Source: Limanda limanda
Taxonomy: Eukaryota > Chordata > Actinopteri > Pleuronectiformes > Pleuronectidae
Length of the DNA stretch: 64,000 bases
Direction of reading: 5' to 3'
Assembly: GCF_963576545.1 (NCBI RefSeq)
Contig: NC_083644.1
Location: forward strand, 25,247,893 to 25,311,892
Position numbers and translations under genes: made by a program. Below the pieces are notes generated by a model. It was not told the origin of the DNA, searched no databases, and was given only the letters and a program-made list of their open reading frames with translations. How positions within the stretch are numbered: position 1 is the first letter of the stretch; each line of letters opens with the position of its first letter. Positions 25,301-41,735 of this stretch are shown piece after piece.

Positions 25301-27097
25301 CATATTTAGCATTTACTAGAAATAAACATTTAAACTTGTGCAGAAATACAAATATATTTAAACATTTATACAGTGTACATAACTTTTTTTTTTTACTGCT
25401 TGTAAATTTTAAATAGCAGGAGTTAGTGTCACCCTATGTTGTGTGTCTTTGATTTGGAGAAGCAATTTAGAGCAGTTTGTTTTCAGTGATTTACATTTTC
25501 ACAACATCACATTTATATTACTTGGATTCATAAACAGCATAGCAGCCTGTAATAGCCGAGCTGGCTCCTTCATTCTTTCAAGGGTCATTAAGTGACCTTT
25601 CAGCCGCTGCTTTCACTGTTCCAGTGTTTGGACTCAGAAGAACTGTTTGGACCAAGAAGCAGACATTTAGGGACACATGGAGGGGCTCGGATTGTTGCAC
25701 TAGTAGAGGTATTTCCTCCCTGAAATAGGCCGTCCTTTAGTCCTTTGTTTAAATATTTGTTGAATGTCAAGGTGAGAAGAGATTAGTGTTTCTGTGGGTG
25801 GGTGATTAAAATCCCTCTAATAAAAATAAAAGACCTTTCAGAGGGGAGCTTTACCCAAGCATTCTCATTTGGATTTATACTGTATGTGATATTTCGATAT
25901 TTTAAATTTTCCACTTTTATTTCTGACAACCTGGACAGAGTGTGGCCATCACTTTCTCTTGTATACTAATACTATATAACCTGTACTATAGATTTGTGTA
26001 TGTATCGTATTTAATCCTTTTTTTATATTTGGGTGTGGTTTTCATATGATCTATATCTATATATATTTTTTACCATTTCAATTATGTATTTATGTTGTGT
26101 GCAATAACATAAACTAAACAAAACACATCATTTGAAGTAAATATTAGGGAAACCCACTAGTATTGCATGGACTTTTATAGAAGCCTGATTTGGCCATGTC
26201 TAGTATCCTCAGAGTGAATATCATTACTCTATTATTTACATAAAGAGTCACCCCCCAACCCACCCACTCTTAAATCTTACATCTGATCTTGAAACATGCA
26301 CACACATCTTACAAAGTTCATGACTGTCTGCGTGTCTGAAAATTCGCTGGAGTCCATTTGAAAACCATATGATCAGAGGCGTCTGTGCCAGCTGGCAGTT
26401 TGTTACATTCTGTAAAGAATCAAATATTCTCTTGCCACTTCGGAACTGCTGATGTCCTATTGATGTTGTGAAATTAGGTTCAATATTTCCTTTGAAAGTT
26501 GCAATTCAAACAAGCACAGATCAAACTGTATAATTTAAAAGACAGGGGGTCAGTCAGTCAGTCACTGGCAAGTCACACCAATTCTCTTTCAAATGGAGGA
26601 GGTGGGGGTGCCATTTAAGATCACATACAGCATTCATTTTAAAAAGACACACTTGCTTGATTGGTAACCATTATGCAAAGCCCCAGAGATGACAGGGCAC
26701 CCTTGATCAAAAAAGGAGTGAAATTACAACAAGTCAATCCTTCTAGGCTGTGTCGGTGTCCATGTAGGTATCAAAATATAGAATATGTGTTTTGGAGTCT
26801 CAAGGTCTTTGCTCCCCCAGGTCCATATTTTCCATATGAGTCTTCTGAACCCATCATCCAATAAAAAATTGCTGCACACAGTAATCTTGCACACAAATGA
26901 GGATGTATGTTCTATTGGTTCAAAAAATCAAATGAGATCAAATGGAGTCGAGCAGTGGGGATAATTTTACTGTATTGTATTTAATGCCAAAATAAATCAT
27001 TGAGTCCTTCCAATCCTGAGAGGGCATCAAGGACAAGGAGAATTTCATGTTCTGAAGGAGGAACTGTTAAATTATTCTGGTCGCAAGTCTATAGCTT
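22346..27097. other. Non-coding intergenic stretch
   Basis: Very AT-rich from 22900 to 25400, with no gene. 25540-25800 (containing GTCATTAAGTGACCTTTCAG) is less AT-rich and repeat-free. The perfect inverted repeat at 24071-24104 is listed separately. Confidence 0.55.
24071..24104. repeat. Perfect inverted repeat, 14-bp arms and 6-base loop
   Basis: ATTGTTAATTCCAA (24071-24084) is followed, after TGTACC, by its exact complement TTGGAATTAACAAT (24091-24104). It is isolated in AT-rich DNA with no gene nearby. Confidence 0.85.
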
Positions 27098-27620
27098 ATT
27101 TCGGACATGCACCGAACTCTGGATAGTCTCCTGACATTTAACAGAAGGTCTGCATGTAAGAACACAAATGTCCAAATGAGAGCCTACAGATTTTCTCAAG
27201 AATTTCTCGGGCCAGCCCGCATGTAGGTAAAACCTCTGGAGAATGTCTGGATGAGCCAATGTAAGAACACAGCAAGAGATCCTCTGTAGCCTTGACCACG
27301 AGGAAGTGGGTGTGATGATAACGTTTGCAGAGGAAAGAAAGAAAAGGAAAAACAAAAACAAATAAAAAAAACAATAAGAATACATATATCTCAGGATGAG
27401 AAAGCGCGCACAGATAGGAGACATTGAAAAAGATGTCAAGAGAGCTTTTAGTGATAAGGACCAATGGCGGTTTCAATGTGCTGTCAAGAAAAACATGTGA
27501 TTTCCACAGCCGATTTTGACATTAGGTCCTGCCTCTGCCTGCTGCAACACCCCTCGCCTGAACACTCCTGAGATTTCTCTGTTGTTGTGAACATGACTGA
27601 GAATTCTCCAGAGGAAATGT
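27098..27620 (+). repeat. Dispersed repeat family, copy 2 of 3 (longest)
   Basis: It contains GACATGCACCGAACTCTGGA, GAGCCAATGTAAGAACACAG, CAAGAGATCCTCTGTAG, AAGATGTCAAGAGAGCTTTT and CTGCCTGCTGCAACACCCCT in this order. It spans all segments seen in the other two copies. Two overlapping minus-strand frames of 112 and 116 codons lie wholly within it and carry no recognisable domain. Confidence 0.75.
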
Positions 27621-29774
27621 CTTAGAACGTCTTATTTCAGGTTTTGAGTATAACATGCAATCAGCAACACATGATCTAACTCATCCTGAACAGTACTGTA
27701 ACAGCCGGTATTATGTCTAGGGTAGGTACGTCACAGTATGTCATACACACACACAAATCACAAACACACACACATGCGCGCACAAGTGCTCAAACAACTC
27801 TATGGAGAGCCTTTAACAAATGGGAAAACTGCAGCAAATTAAACCTGTTACCAAATCTTTATTAGACTGACAAAAGTTTCAGAGTCTGTGTTTAAACATG
27901 ACCGACACAGCGTGCAACACTTTCAGAGGCTTGCAAAGACCTTGAGCCACGGAATCTAAATTTGAGTCAACAACCAATCTGTGGTGTAGGCTGTATGTAA
28001 TTTAGGCAGCGTCTACATCAAGATCAGTCTGTCAGTTCGATTTCTGTTGATAAATTATGACTTACATCACAACTACAGATCTCTCACTTGATGCCAGCAA
28101 CGTGGATCGTGTTGTTTAGGTTCTGTATGTTGTGTAGAGAAGCTTATTTTGCCCTTCATGTGGAGCCCCTCCAGAGGCACGAGCTGTGGGCTCCACCCCT
28201 CCATCCCCATGTGCCAACACGTCAATCAGACGTAATTGCCATCCTGGAGGAACAATATCAGGCTGTGGAGCGCTAACCACACAGATTCATTGCAACACCT
28301 AATCTGCTAATGAGCTCAGCATGGCTATTTTCAGCATTGCCGCAGACATCATAGCCTTTTGCTGAGGAAGCCTAGCGTGGCTTCCAGTGACAGCAGAGGA
28401 CAGTTGGCCTGTTGTACGAGGTACAAAGCAGACCCCGGTCTTCACGCTTCAGGACAGTACAGTCGCTCCAGATCCTGTTCAGAGGGATGTGTGTGATCCC
28501 AGCAAATCACACATGCTGCTTAATATTCTGATTCACACAGCCACTTTTTCATTCCCTCACATGCCGCATGGTGATATGATCAAGTATATCCAAGTAATCT
28601 AGAACCGCAGATAAGTCTGTGCTCCATCGAGCTGGTAAAATCATCAGAGATCTCACTATCACATTGGATAAATAATGCATTAAAGAACTGACCAAAAAGA
28701 CACAAGTTTGTTTTCCAGCAGCTCTCTGGAGCACCAGGTTTTGCTGTTCAGGAACAAAAGCAACACAAACAATCCTTAATGGAACTGATACAAGAGGCTT
28801 TTTAATTATCTAACTCAATCAGCTAAAGACCAGTGGATCAATGAATCCCCATTATACTCCCCAGCTCTGTGCCCAGACAGCAGCAGTTTACATCAGTTCA
28901 AACAGCAAGGCATGCTGCAGCTAAGTGACAGATTACAGGTTGTGGCTAATCTAATGCAGCCACAGCATTTGTACAGAGTACATCTTTAATTCAGACTGCA
29001 AGCTTATCTCATTGTGACCATGTCACTTAACTAATACAACCTCTCTGAAATATTTATTGGCCCTGTGCAGGAGATGTTACATTTCGAGGGCTCTGTGAGC
29101 AAAAACAACACTTTGTGGCCAAGATAAATGTAAATGTGAATTAATACTAAAAAAAGATACCACAAAGAAGTAAATACCATATTTAAGTAGGAATCTGCAG
29201 ATCAAACCACTAAAAGGAGCATTTATCACAATTTGTGACTTATCAAGGTTGCAAATAGAGTTGGAGACTAGTCAGTTTGACTTTGAAAACAATTCCCAGC
29301 TGGCATAATACCTGAATATACACTGTGCTTTGACAGCAGTTATCAAATCCATAATCTGTCTTCACTTTCAGATTTGTCATGAGCAATGTATTAAACATTA
29401 TAGTGGCAGGGTTCTCCCTGTTAGGCAGCACTGACTGTCTCTTTCTACCCGTTAAAATAACAAACAGTACAGGTCAGATGGGCTGTTAGTCATGAGTGCT
29501 GATTCCTTAATGGCTAAAATTGTTCTCTTTGTTTTCTTGTAAATGTTTTCTCTGCAAGCTGGTCTATTCCTGCACTCAGCCCAAGATTTTGAGTGAAACA
29601 AAGGACCATTCTGTAACACTCCTCTTCAACATGAGTGGGCCGAGCAGTTACGTAGTTTAATTAAGAAAACTGGAGAAGGGGTAAACTTTAAATTGAGCAG
29701 ATGAGTAGGCTTTTCAAAATGTCAGATCCAGTAACTATATTTCCTATTTTATGCTTCTTATCTCATTTTGACCT
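27621..29774. other. Non-coding intergenic stretch
   Basis: No gene seen. Imperfect CA and CG-CA runs lie near 27745-27785. 28270-28400 (containing CCTAATCTGCTAATGAGCTC) is repeat-free and could be conserved. Confidence 0.5.
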
Positions 29775-30184
29775 TTCCATGGTGGACCCCGCCTCTAACC
29801 CAATGTCAGCTGGGATTGGGTCCTGCTCCCTGGTGGATGCAATGAACTAATTTTTCCGGTTGTAGTAAAAGCAGGTGCTTGGGAGGTGCTCTTTCATTCC
29901 CTGTCTGCGCTCAGAAAGCTTGTCATTGCACTATATAAGTTTGGTGAACAGGTACAATCTACCGCCTAGTGATAGTCAGTTTCAGGCCCAGCAAGTTCAA
30001 CATCAGTTCAGTTTCAGTTCAGTTAGTGGGAGTATGCAGGGTTTGTGCCAGTAGAGAAATGTATAGGCTTTGTTTTGTGTACATGAAAACCACTCAACTG
30101 CTCAGAGTCTGTGCAACATCAAATATCTCTTCTGAGTGCAGGGGGCACTGTTGCTCAGTAAAAAGTTACATAGTGTTGCTTTAA
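29775..30184. repeat. Dispersed repeat debris
   Basis: 29785-29845 (GGACCCCGCCTCTAACCCAA, then TGTCAGCTGGGATTGGGTCC) is a frequent fish repeat fragment. 30138-30184 (CAGGGGGCACTGTTGCTCAG, then AAGTTACATAGTGTTGCTTT) resembles the end of another dispersed DNA element. The sequence between is unassigned. Confidence 0.5.
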
Positions 30185-33100
30185 TTAACGTCAAATTAGG
30201 CTTTTCCTAAAAGTGTGTCCCACTTCAAAGCCAACGGTGATTATGGATCTAAATTTAATCTTCAGTTTTAATTACTGAACGCTTCAGTTGCTTAAAAATG
30301 TTACAAGCTAAACTTAATTAGTTTGTGTTGAGGGACTTTAAAGGATTTGGATTCAGTTAGGTGGAATCAATATTGGATTCAGTTTCAATAGAGACCTCCA
30401 TGACCAGTTAAATACCTATTTGAAGTTATTTCAAAGTACTTCATTTGGCAATTGCAGCTTACTTAAACTGCGTCTATACAAATATATATACAAAGGTACT
30501 GTTGGAGTTGTTCAAATTCTTCAGGTTAGATGCATCCGGATCAGACTTCCACTTTCCTCTATAGGAAGGTTTTTCCCGTGATGGGTGTATCCCAGGTTTA
30601 AATTTCAGCATGTCGATTTTGAGTGCAGAGTATTTTCATCTGAGGATTGCTGAGGCCCAACATGTCGATCATGTTTGGATTGTTGAGAATTCAATATTTT
30701 CCAGGAAGTCATCATGATGGAGAACATTCATAACACGACACACACTGGCATGCAAAAGCATTTTCTCAAAGCAAAACGCTATGTTGTTAAAAGCCACTGG
30801 ATTTAAATGGTTGTGTTACAAAAATATTAAAATGAAAAGATAAAATCAGATCAGTGGACTGCTCGGACGGTTTTATGACAATGACAAAGCAGTGTGTGAT
30901 GTTGCATGGGCATTGTTGGTTGTGTCCTCCCTCACTGTCGGTGCAGAATTTGCTCCCCATTTGTCGACATCCACACAATTATTTTGGGTAGTGTCAATTG
31001 AATATCTGATTGGGGTTATGAATTCAGGGATTTAATTTCACTGCAACAATGCATCAATTGTTTCCAGTAAGAGACGCAGGGACGGTGTTGTTGTTCAGTA
31101 AACTGATCATACACAGAGTGTACTAATGCCTCTGTGGTGGAGTCCATTGATCTGCTGTCCCCATGCATAGTACTTTCCTAATGATATCTGAGATGCCACT
31201 GTTACAGAAACGGAGAGCAGCATTTCCCCAGCTCTCTGGAGCAATTTATTGTGGGAAGGTAATAATAAGTCTATATTTGAAAAAACGGGAGTGGATGAGC
31301 CCCTGTCTGGATGTGGGCTCGGAGCCTGAAACCACAGCGGCTCATGGTGGCACTGGGAGTCATTTTCAATCTCACTGTAGAGGGAAACATCGCTGACTGC
31401 AAGAGAGCGGTTTGACAGAGGAGCTACATTTGTGACTTTTTCACAGCTTTTTATTCACTCTGTTAGGGACTATAGAAAGTTAATTGGGGTCAGGAGGCAG
31501 GTTAAATCTAACCTCCCCTGCATTACTCGTTTTTCAGAACTGTCCGCTTGGCTTCACTCTGCCCCCCCGATATCTTAAAGTATATATTTATAACAAATAC
31601 AACACGTCCAAGATCACACACAATGATAAAATATATGAATTACATCTGATAATGGTATAGCCTCACATGTATGAGATCATTTGTCTGACTGTCCCTCAAA
31701 TCTATTACATGATGCATGACGTGTATGGTTGGATGCACGAGGAGATGCTTCAAGTCACCTGTTTAAATGACACACTGGGAAGGCAATATAATAATTTGCT
31801 TCGTGATTTCACACCCCAATCACTATGTTTTTTCAAATATAATTGAAATGATAAGAAACTAGAAATGACAAATATATTACTGGTTATACTATTTGTTGTA
31901 TCATCTTTTTCCCCAAGATTCATTTATATTTTGTTTTGTTGATACAGTTAAAAAAAAAGAAAATGATATCATCTGACTTTGGTAGCGGCCGATGATAAAA
32001 ATGACAATGCCAAGTGACATGCTGGGGAATTTCATTTGGTATTTGTTTAGCTGAAAGACTCGGGGAATCAGGGATTTGTCATGTAGTTGGAAATCTAATA
32101 AGCAACTAAAACCACTTTCAGCAAATGTATTTCCAGAGCCTGTTTTCTCTCCCAGGGGTGAAGTGTGTCAGTGGTGCAGCAGCAGCCACTGTATAGTAAA
32201 CATAACACTGAAACAAACCACAGTGAAGTTTCTGGCCATCGATCTTCGGTCATTAGCTATGAGCTCATGGCGCCACTCAATGACCAGCAAGACTTTCAGA
32301 GTAATATAAGTACGCAACACCACTATTGATCCTCGTGTGCCCCTTTCTGTGTCAAGCACTCTTAATAAGGGGGTGTCAAAAAAACAACCACAGACAAGCC
32401 AGAAAAAGTTGTTTAACTAAACCTGACCTTTGCTCTGGACTAAATGTACCTCAATCTACCTCTGTCTGCTGGAAATAATGTCTCTAAGCAACTAAACTGC
32501 AACACAAAATATGTTATGAATGAAATGTAGTTGTAGAAGCAAGACATTTTTTAATAAACAAAACGCTACATGTCACCTTTTCTGTGGACAAATTATTGAT
32601 AAGCTCAGGATCAATATATTAGCTAAACACGTAAATTAACATCCTCGTTGTATAAATATGAAATATAATCATAACACTATTTTCCCTGTTGTTTTTTTCT
32701 GTTTGAAGAATTGGTCACCATTGACTTCAGTTGTATCGGATTTGGCTGCAACGCTGTTTCCCCCTGAAACTCCAAAAGTGTTTTGTGGACTCAAACACTT
32801 CACCCACCCCTCCATAGGCATAGTGGTGTAAGTAAGTAGGTAAAGAATCCATTTTCATTTTTGGAAGTAGCGTCTTTTAGCACCACAATAATTAACCTAT
32901 TATACCTTTATTACACCCCAGTATAGTATGTTGGATTCAATATCGATTAAGTTACAGTTATTTCATTGTAGAATACCAATTTGGCCTGGATGTGAGAGAA
33001 TTTCTCAGAGAATTAAAGCTGTAAGCTGAACGAGGAAACTCTAACTCTGTGCATTCTTAAAATTATTAAGGAAGGCCTATCATGATAACAAAGTTGTTGG

Positions 33101-35559
33101 ACGATATTTTGCAATAAATTATATTATTGTCATCTTGTCACCATTTTAATGCGTTTTATGATAATATTGTAGCATAAACACCCTTTCAAAGAGCACTGAA
33201 CTTAATTCCAGATAACATTCAGTCTGACATTTGAATTAGAATTTTAAAATTCTAAAATATCCTAAATGAATAAAACAAACCACACACAACCAAAACAATA
33301 AATAAATGGCTTTGTATCAATTGCTCTTGAATAAATGACAAACATTTGGCGCAGGATACATTTCACCAGGTCGGTAAACAGGACTTGGATGAACTTTTAG
33401 CTTTGTATTGTATTAGGTTAGTATGGGATGTGTGTGTTCGCGTGTGTGTGTATCAGATTTTCTATGTGTTAACATATGTGTCTAATAAACACTGGAGTGA
33501 ATCAAAAAGACAGTAAACTTCAGTACTGTTCAGATAATCAACTGTGATTAGTGTTGGTGTTTATTGTTAAAGTGTAAAGTGAGCCAGGTCAGCAGGAGTG
33601 TGGAGGAGGAAGCTCAGACTCTGACACGGTAAAACCAAAGGGCTGCCTCTGCTCTGATCATGAAGCAGCAGCGCTGATCGTTTAGCGGCACTTAATTGTT
33701 GAAACCCTGCATTCACACTTTCTGTCGCCACTGTTCGACATTTACCGCCCCTCTCACCGCCTCTCATCTCTTATGTGTGAGTGAGTGGGGGCGGGGCCAG
33801 CCAGGTGTAAACTCTGCAGAGGACAAGAGATGAGGAAGCGACACAACTCGATCAAACACAGAGACACCAGATTAATGTTTGGCGCAGCGGTGCGACCAAG
33901 GAACATTTTTAGTCGCACTTCACAGATTCTTGTTGGCACTCAGGAGGCCTGACAGGGCTGCTGAAGGTCAGTTAAGGATTAAATGTTAATCATAAATGAA
34001 TGTTAACCAAGTAGTTTTGTTACCAATACTGGGGCTGAAAACTTAGAAGGGCAAAAGCTAAAGATAATAAGGTGAGTCTAATGAAGAACCTTTGTCTTTT
34101 CATGCAGGTCAAACACGGGTCTTCTGGATGGTGGCCGAAGTTGAAACGCTTGAAAAACGTACTGTATGTGTGCTGGTGTTGGAAACAGATTGTCTAATCT
34201 GCAGTTGATTACTTAGTTAGAGAAAATACTTCAAAGGAGAAACAACAATGAGATTTCTTTTCTTGGGCCATTTCTTTTGAACTACCTAATAGTGAGTACT
34301 GGCAGGTGTAAAGTCGTGTAAATGCAGCCGAAGACACTTGATGAAAAACAGATTTTAAGGAATGAGAGAGATGATAGTAATTAAGGCCAACATTTCACCA
34401 CGAAGAGATAAGAATGGGAAGATTAGAAAAAAATGTTTCCCCTGAAGAATTGAATTGTTGAGTAAGACTGCAGTAAAGCTTTTATGAAACCAAATGTTCA
34501 TATGAATGTTAGCATTTGCTTTTATTTGTTGGGAAAAATGTAATATCTTATGTCATAGTTTGTTTTCAAAGGTTATGCCATATTTAGTTTATGTTGTTTT
34601 CATTGGACAAAAAACATTGGCAACGAATATTACAAAAAGAACGATAGACTGTAATAATCCATGATGAATACCAGTAGAACATTTTCCGAGGGGAATTTAA
34701 TTTGAAAAGAACTGCCGATCTAAACTTATGCAATAAACATCAAGACAAACCATCTCTGAGCATCAGCCTTTCCAGTTCAATTTTGCTTTCAGCGAAAAGA
34801 TAATTGCATTATTTCCTGAATTCCTGAAATCTTTTATAGAAAAAACACTCACATTCATTACACCAGACTTTGACATCACTTCAAGTTCTCATTTTACAAA
34901 AAAAGTGAAACTGGAATGGAGTACAGTTCAACCCCTGGGCTAATCGTGGGGCCTTTTATCTGTAGCAGGAAGAGTGTCTTTTGTCAGAAACAGCACCCTG
35001 AGTCTGGAGTGAGGGGGGGGGGGGGTGCGAGGGAGGGAGGGAGAGTTCTGGGCATTGTCTCCCTGGAGGACACTAATGGGTTTTGGTGTCATGTGTTTTT
35101 CACTCAACACTTGACACATGGAGCCGCTCTCCTTCAATCACTCCACTTTAATGTCCATTACGATGAGGTATGCCAAAGTAACAGGCTGACTTTTGGTCAC
35201 TTAGATTGTCCAAAAAATGAGAGTCTATTTTAAAGACATCCCTCCTTTTAAAGCTCTCAGCCTTTCTTTGCATCCCCGCACGCCAAGTTGTCTTGGTAAC
35301 ACACATCCTTCGCCGCATCTGGTTTGTGTGCAACACCGTTTCAACTGTGTAAAAGTCGATGTTTTTGTCTGGCCATGTATGCAAGTAACAAAAAAACTAT
35401 TGGTTGTAATTCTCTTTTCAAGGCACTGGACTGTCTAATGAATCCCTGAATTCCAATGAGGGTGTGATGGGAGGCTTCACAGTATTTGGGGCAATAAAAT
35501 ATGTATTCTATCCAAAGGAGAAAAAGAAATGTATTCTCCTGAAATACAACTTATCTTTG
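30185..35559. other. Non-coding intergenic stretch
   Basis: No gene seen. Short GT-rich pieces occur near 33425-33450. Around 33890-33918, GTGCGAC and GTCGCAC form a small inverted pair, a pattern I have seen in dispersed fish repeats. The G13 tract is listed separately. Confidence 0.5.
35013..35025. repeat. Homopolymer G13
   Basis: Thirteen consecutive G followed by a GGGAGGGAGGGAG purine stretch. This could form a G-quadruplex on the plus strand. Confidence 0.9.
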
Positions 35560-36880
35560 TCCTCACCTGGCACAATTTAAATTATTGCTCCATCCAATTA
35601 AAGTAGGACACTCCATACCTCCTAATCCATTAGGCAATTAATATGGCAACTTAAAACATTGCTGCAGATTTTTGCCGCGCTGTCGTCGTAGTTCTGCGAG
35701 ACAGAGAGCACTCGGGGGCAGTCCCTGAAACTTGAGTAGATGATTAAGTGCATTTCTGCTCTCGAGAAGAGATTATGTCTTGCGCCAGTGCCCGAGTCAG
35801 AGGATGGAGCATGGCTGTGGAACTTGGCAATTGTCGAGGTACATTGAGATAATGATGTACCTGTCCTCAACAATAACGCTAATCATATCTCACCTCTAGG
35901 GTATCGCTTTAAGGTCAGAACAAATTCACTACCATACATTAAGTCCTTGTATTGTTTTAATGAAGGTGCACAGACTCCTGCCGATGCGGATTGCACTTAC
36001 ACCTCAAATACCCTGTGTGTATGAATGCCTCCGATTCTTAATTCGCTTCTCACTTAACACAGGGAAAAAAATCCACTGGAACACTGTTCACCTCTGAGCT
36101 CCAAAACATTATGAGTAAGAAGATTGTGACACATAAGACTGCAGGCTCATTTTTAATGAATGTGAAACCTGGCCCGAGTTTACACTGGACCGCAGTGTGG
36201 TGCCCTAAAATTATAGCCATGCAACACCTTTCCACTCTGCACACTCATGAGGGCAGCGGCAGCGCTCCAAATGTATGAGGCCGCTGAAACGAGCATCTGT
36301 GTAGACGCCAGCGCCTGATGGGAGTTTCTCATAGTGGCAGCCATAGAGATATATTTATGTTTCTCCCCCCATTACCAGAGCTTTAAATAATAAAGTAAAA
36401 TAAATAGCATCCATTAAACTGATCACATTGTACTAACTCAAATTGTGTTTATTATGCTAATGGTACATGAAATTAAGAAAAAGACCTTGATGCCAGTGGA
36501 TTTAATTAATGGGCTTTGCGAAAGGCACCGAGACATAATTCATTTCTGAGTAAGTAAGTCTCATTTGCAGTTCCATGGGTCCTCATGCCACTGATTGCCT
36601 GAGTTATTCTTGCAGATGTGCTGCTCACAGCATGTCCCTCCATTAGAAATGAACACCTCATTATATAAACTACCTAATTAAACATAATACAGCGCCGCAT
36701 TGACTCATTAATGCGTAGCCTTCTTTCGTCTGAAGGAAAGAATGCGAGGGGGGGAAAGGGAGAGCGAGGCAGAGATAACGCAAATGAGAGATAGAGGAGG
36801 AAGAAAAGGCGCCGTGAGTCGTACGGGCCAGTCCACTGTACTCCCACCGCACTAAAAGGACCTGCACCTTTTCACAGATT
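35560..36880. promoter_or_regulatory. Candidate conserved non-coding block
   Basis: More than 1.3 kb free of simple repeats and mobile elements, with many TAATTA-type cores (GGCAATTAATATGG, GGATTTAATTAATGGGC, CCTAATTAAACAT, GACTCATTAATGCG). Its base composition is balanced compared with neighbouring AT-rich DNA. It is one of the best enhancer candidates in the window, but conservation is not shown. Confidence 0.3.
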
Positions 36881-38529
36881 CAAGTCATTGTTGCAAACAC
36901 AAGAAAAACTGTGATTACATTGTGGGTGTGACACAGTTGCAGGAGAGTTTTTTTTACTCTCTATTTATAGTGTCTAATATTTTGTGTTAAAAATATAACA
37001 CAAAAAAAGCCAAGCAGGACAGCTCACCGGAGTCCAAGATGAGGTGAAACAAAATCAAACAAATGCCCATGTTGAGTAAAAGGAAGATCAATGAGTGAAA
37101 TGGAGGCCACCCCCCTCTGTGGCTCAATCACCCCAAAAACCTAAAGCAAACACTGCCGGGATAAGCCTCAATAATTCAACACTAATTAAAAAGACACCAG
37201 GATATACAACCACTTTGAGAGCTGCAGAGGCGTCAGTCACTGACATGCCCACACAGTGCTCCATTCATCGCTTTGCGTGTGTGTGGGTGGGTGTTAGAAA
37301 TTATGTGTGTTTTGCAACTTCAAGGCATTTTTGCGAAGTGATGACATCGTGCTTGGTGTTCATTTCTTCATGAAGTTTCGAGGGTCAAGTTTGGATTTAA
37401 GATTAGAAGCGTTGAGGTTTGGGATATAGTGTTGGCGGCTTTAACGTGAGAGTTAGAGGCTGGGAACTGCTCCAGTCGGTGAGGGTCCTCACACACAGCA
37501 GATGTGTGTGTCAGTGCCCGTTTCTGAGTGTGAGTTAACAGTGGGGTCCACATACGTGTCAATGCAAGAATAAAATAGTTGACTCAGGGTCGACTCAGGA
37601 GCTCTAACTCATATCTCACAGTCTTTATGAGCAGATGGAGTTATATTACAGTCTCTATGACAACGGAGTAAACTCCATCCAAGACTGTGACATGTTGATA
37701 AAAGCTCAGAAAAAAAGCTAATAAGTGGCAGTGAGGCTTAAAAACAAGACATATGTCAACTCTGATTGTCTGTCAGAGTTGAACAGTACAGTACAATAGT
37801 AACCTCCCTCAGTCTGATCCAATCAGAGACTTGATCTGAACATCCTGCATATAAGTAAAAGTTAAAAACTTTTCTGTTGTGGTAATACAATACTTCAAAT
37901 ATAACTACTTTTTTATTTCCTTAATTCATATTCCCTTCAATAATATTATATTTAATCATGTTTTGTTTCCCTGGCTGGTTCCTCATATTTTATATTATTA
38001 ACCCAAAAATAGCAGGAGAAATGTGTCAAAGTACTCCAATTTCTTCCTATAAATAAAGACTAACATTAAAATTTTGGATTACTACTTGAGGAGGTTAATG
38101 AGTGGCGCTGTCATGGGTGTTATATTTATTCTGATCATTTCAATTAAAATCCATTTACTAAAAGTATAAATGTATGAACCTGTCACATTGCATCTGGCTT
38201 TTACACATAAAGAGTTTTGAACAAATACATCTCAGCCTCATTACACCAGAGAAAATCTACTTCTCTGTCCATACAGTAATATGTCCTGATACCATCTTTA
38301 AACAGATTCAAAACCATTGTGTCTTCCTGTGATTCCAAGCTGTTATATTATTGAAAAATAGGTGTCAAATCATATAAACTTTGTTTTTGACTTTACAACT
38401 GATTATTGTAATCGTAGCTCAACTTCAATCAACAAGTGTTAATCTATATACCCCACGGTGACCTAACAGCACTGCTAACCCCAGATGGCATGGAGTAAAA
38501 CTCAGAAACTGTATCACACCTTAATTGCT
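36881..38529. other. Non-coding intergenic stretch
   Basis: AT-rich sequence between the candidate enhancer block and repeat copy 3. No coding or RNA feature recognised. Confidence 0.55.
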
Positions 38530-38935
38530 TTCAGACATACACTGAGCTCTCGATAATCTCCTGGCATATTCCGGAGGGCGCTGTTTATGTCAAAGCGCAA
38601 ATATCAATGTGAGACACTCCAGATTTTTTCGCAGTTTCTCCAGCCAGCCCCCTTGTAAAAACTCTGGATAATGTCTGAATGAGCTAATGTAAGAACACAG
38701 CAGGAGATCGCCGGGAGGATTCACCGCAAGCGAGTTGTGCGTTGATGACATTTTTGACAAATAACAGACACAAAACTGAAAAAAACATACAGAATACAAA
38801 TATCTTTGGCTGGGTCTGGATGCCAAAAGTGGTGTCATAGACATAGAAGACACCAATGAAGATGTCAACAGAGCTTTTGGTGACAATGGCCGACGTCAGT
38901 GTCAATTGTGCGTACATTTCTAAACAGTCTTCCTC
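38530..38935 (+). repeat. Dispersed repeat family, copy 3 of 3 (right end missing)
   Basis: It contains GACATACACTGAGCTCTCGA, GAGCTAATGTAAGAACACAG, AGGAGATCGCCGGGAGG, AAGATGTCAACAGAGCTTTT and GTGACAATGGCCGACG, collinear with the 27.1 kb copy. The similarity stops near 38935, so the right-hand CTGCCTGCTG block is absent. Confidence 0.75.
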
Positions 38936-41502
<2,567 letters not shown>

Positions 41503-41735
41503 TTGCCTCCACCAACCTGTTAACTTTCAGGAACTATGGACACAATCTCCACGTCTTTATGACGTCAGTGAGGTTGACCTTTGACATTTTGGACTATGGA
41601 GCTGTTGCCAAAAATGTGTTTTGATGTCGAAAGGATCTCGACCTTTGACCGAAGGAATCGAATCAGTTCATCCTTGAGTCCAAGTGAACCTTTGAGCCAG
41701 GTCTGAAAAAATTCCTTTCAATTTCAGACGCATTA
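41503..41735 (+). repeat. Dispersed teleost repeat (ATCAGTTCATCCTTGAGTCC family)
   Basis: GAGGTTGACCTTTGACATTT, CTCGACCTTTGACC, ATCAGTTCATCCTTGAGTCC, AAGTGAACCTTTGAGCCAGG and AAAAATTCCTTTCAATTTCA follow the order of a family that is very abundant in fish. Its function and class are unknown to me. Confidence 0.65.

Noticed and set aside
27089..27476. Two minus-strand frames of 112 and 116 codons
   Set aside because: They lie inside a dispersed repeat that recurs at 21.3 and 38.5 kb, and hold no domain.
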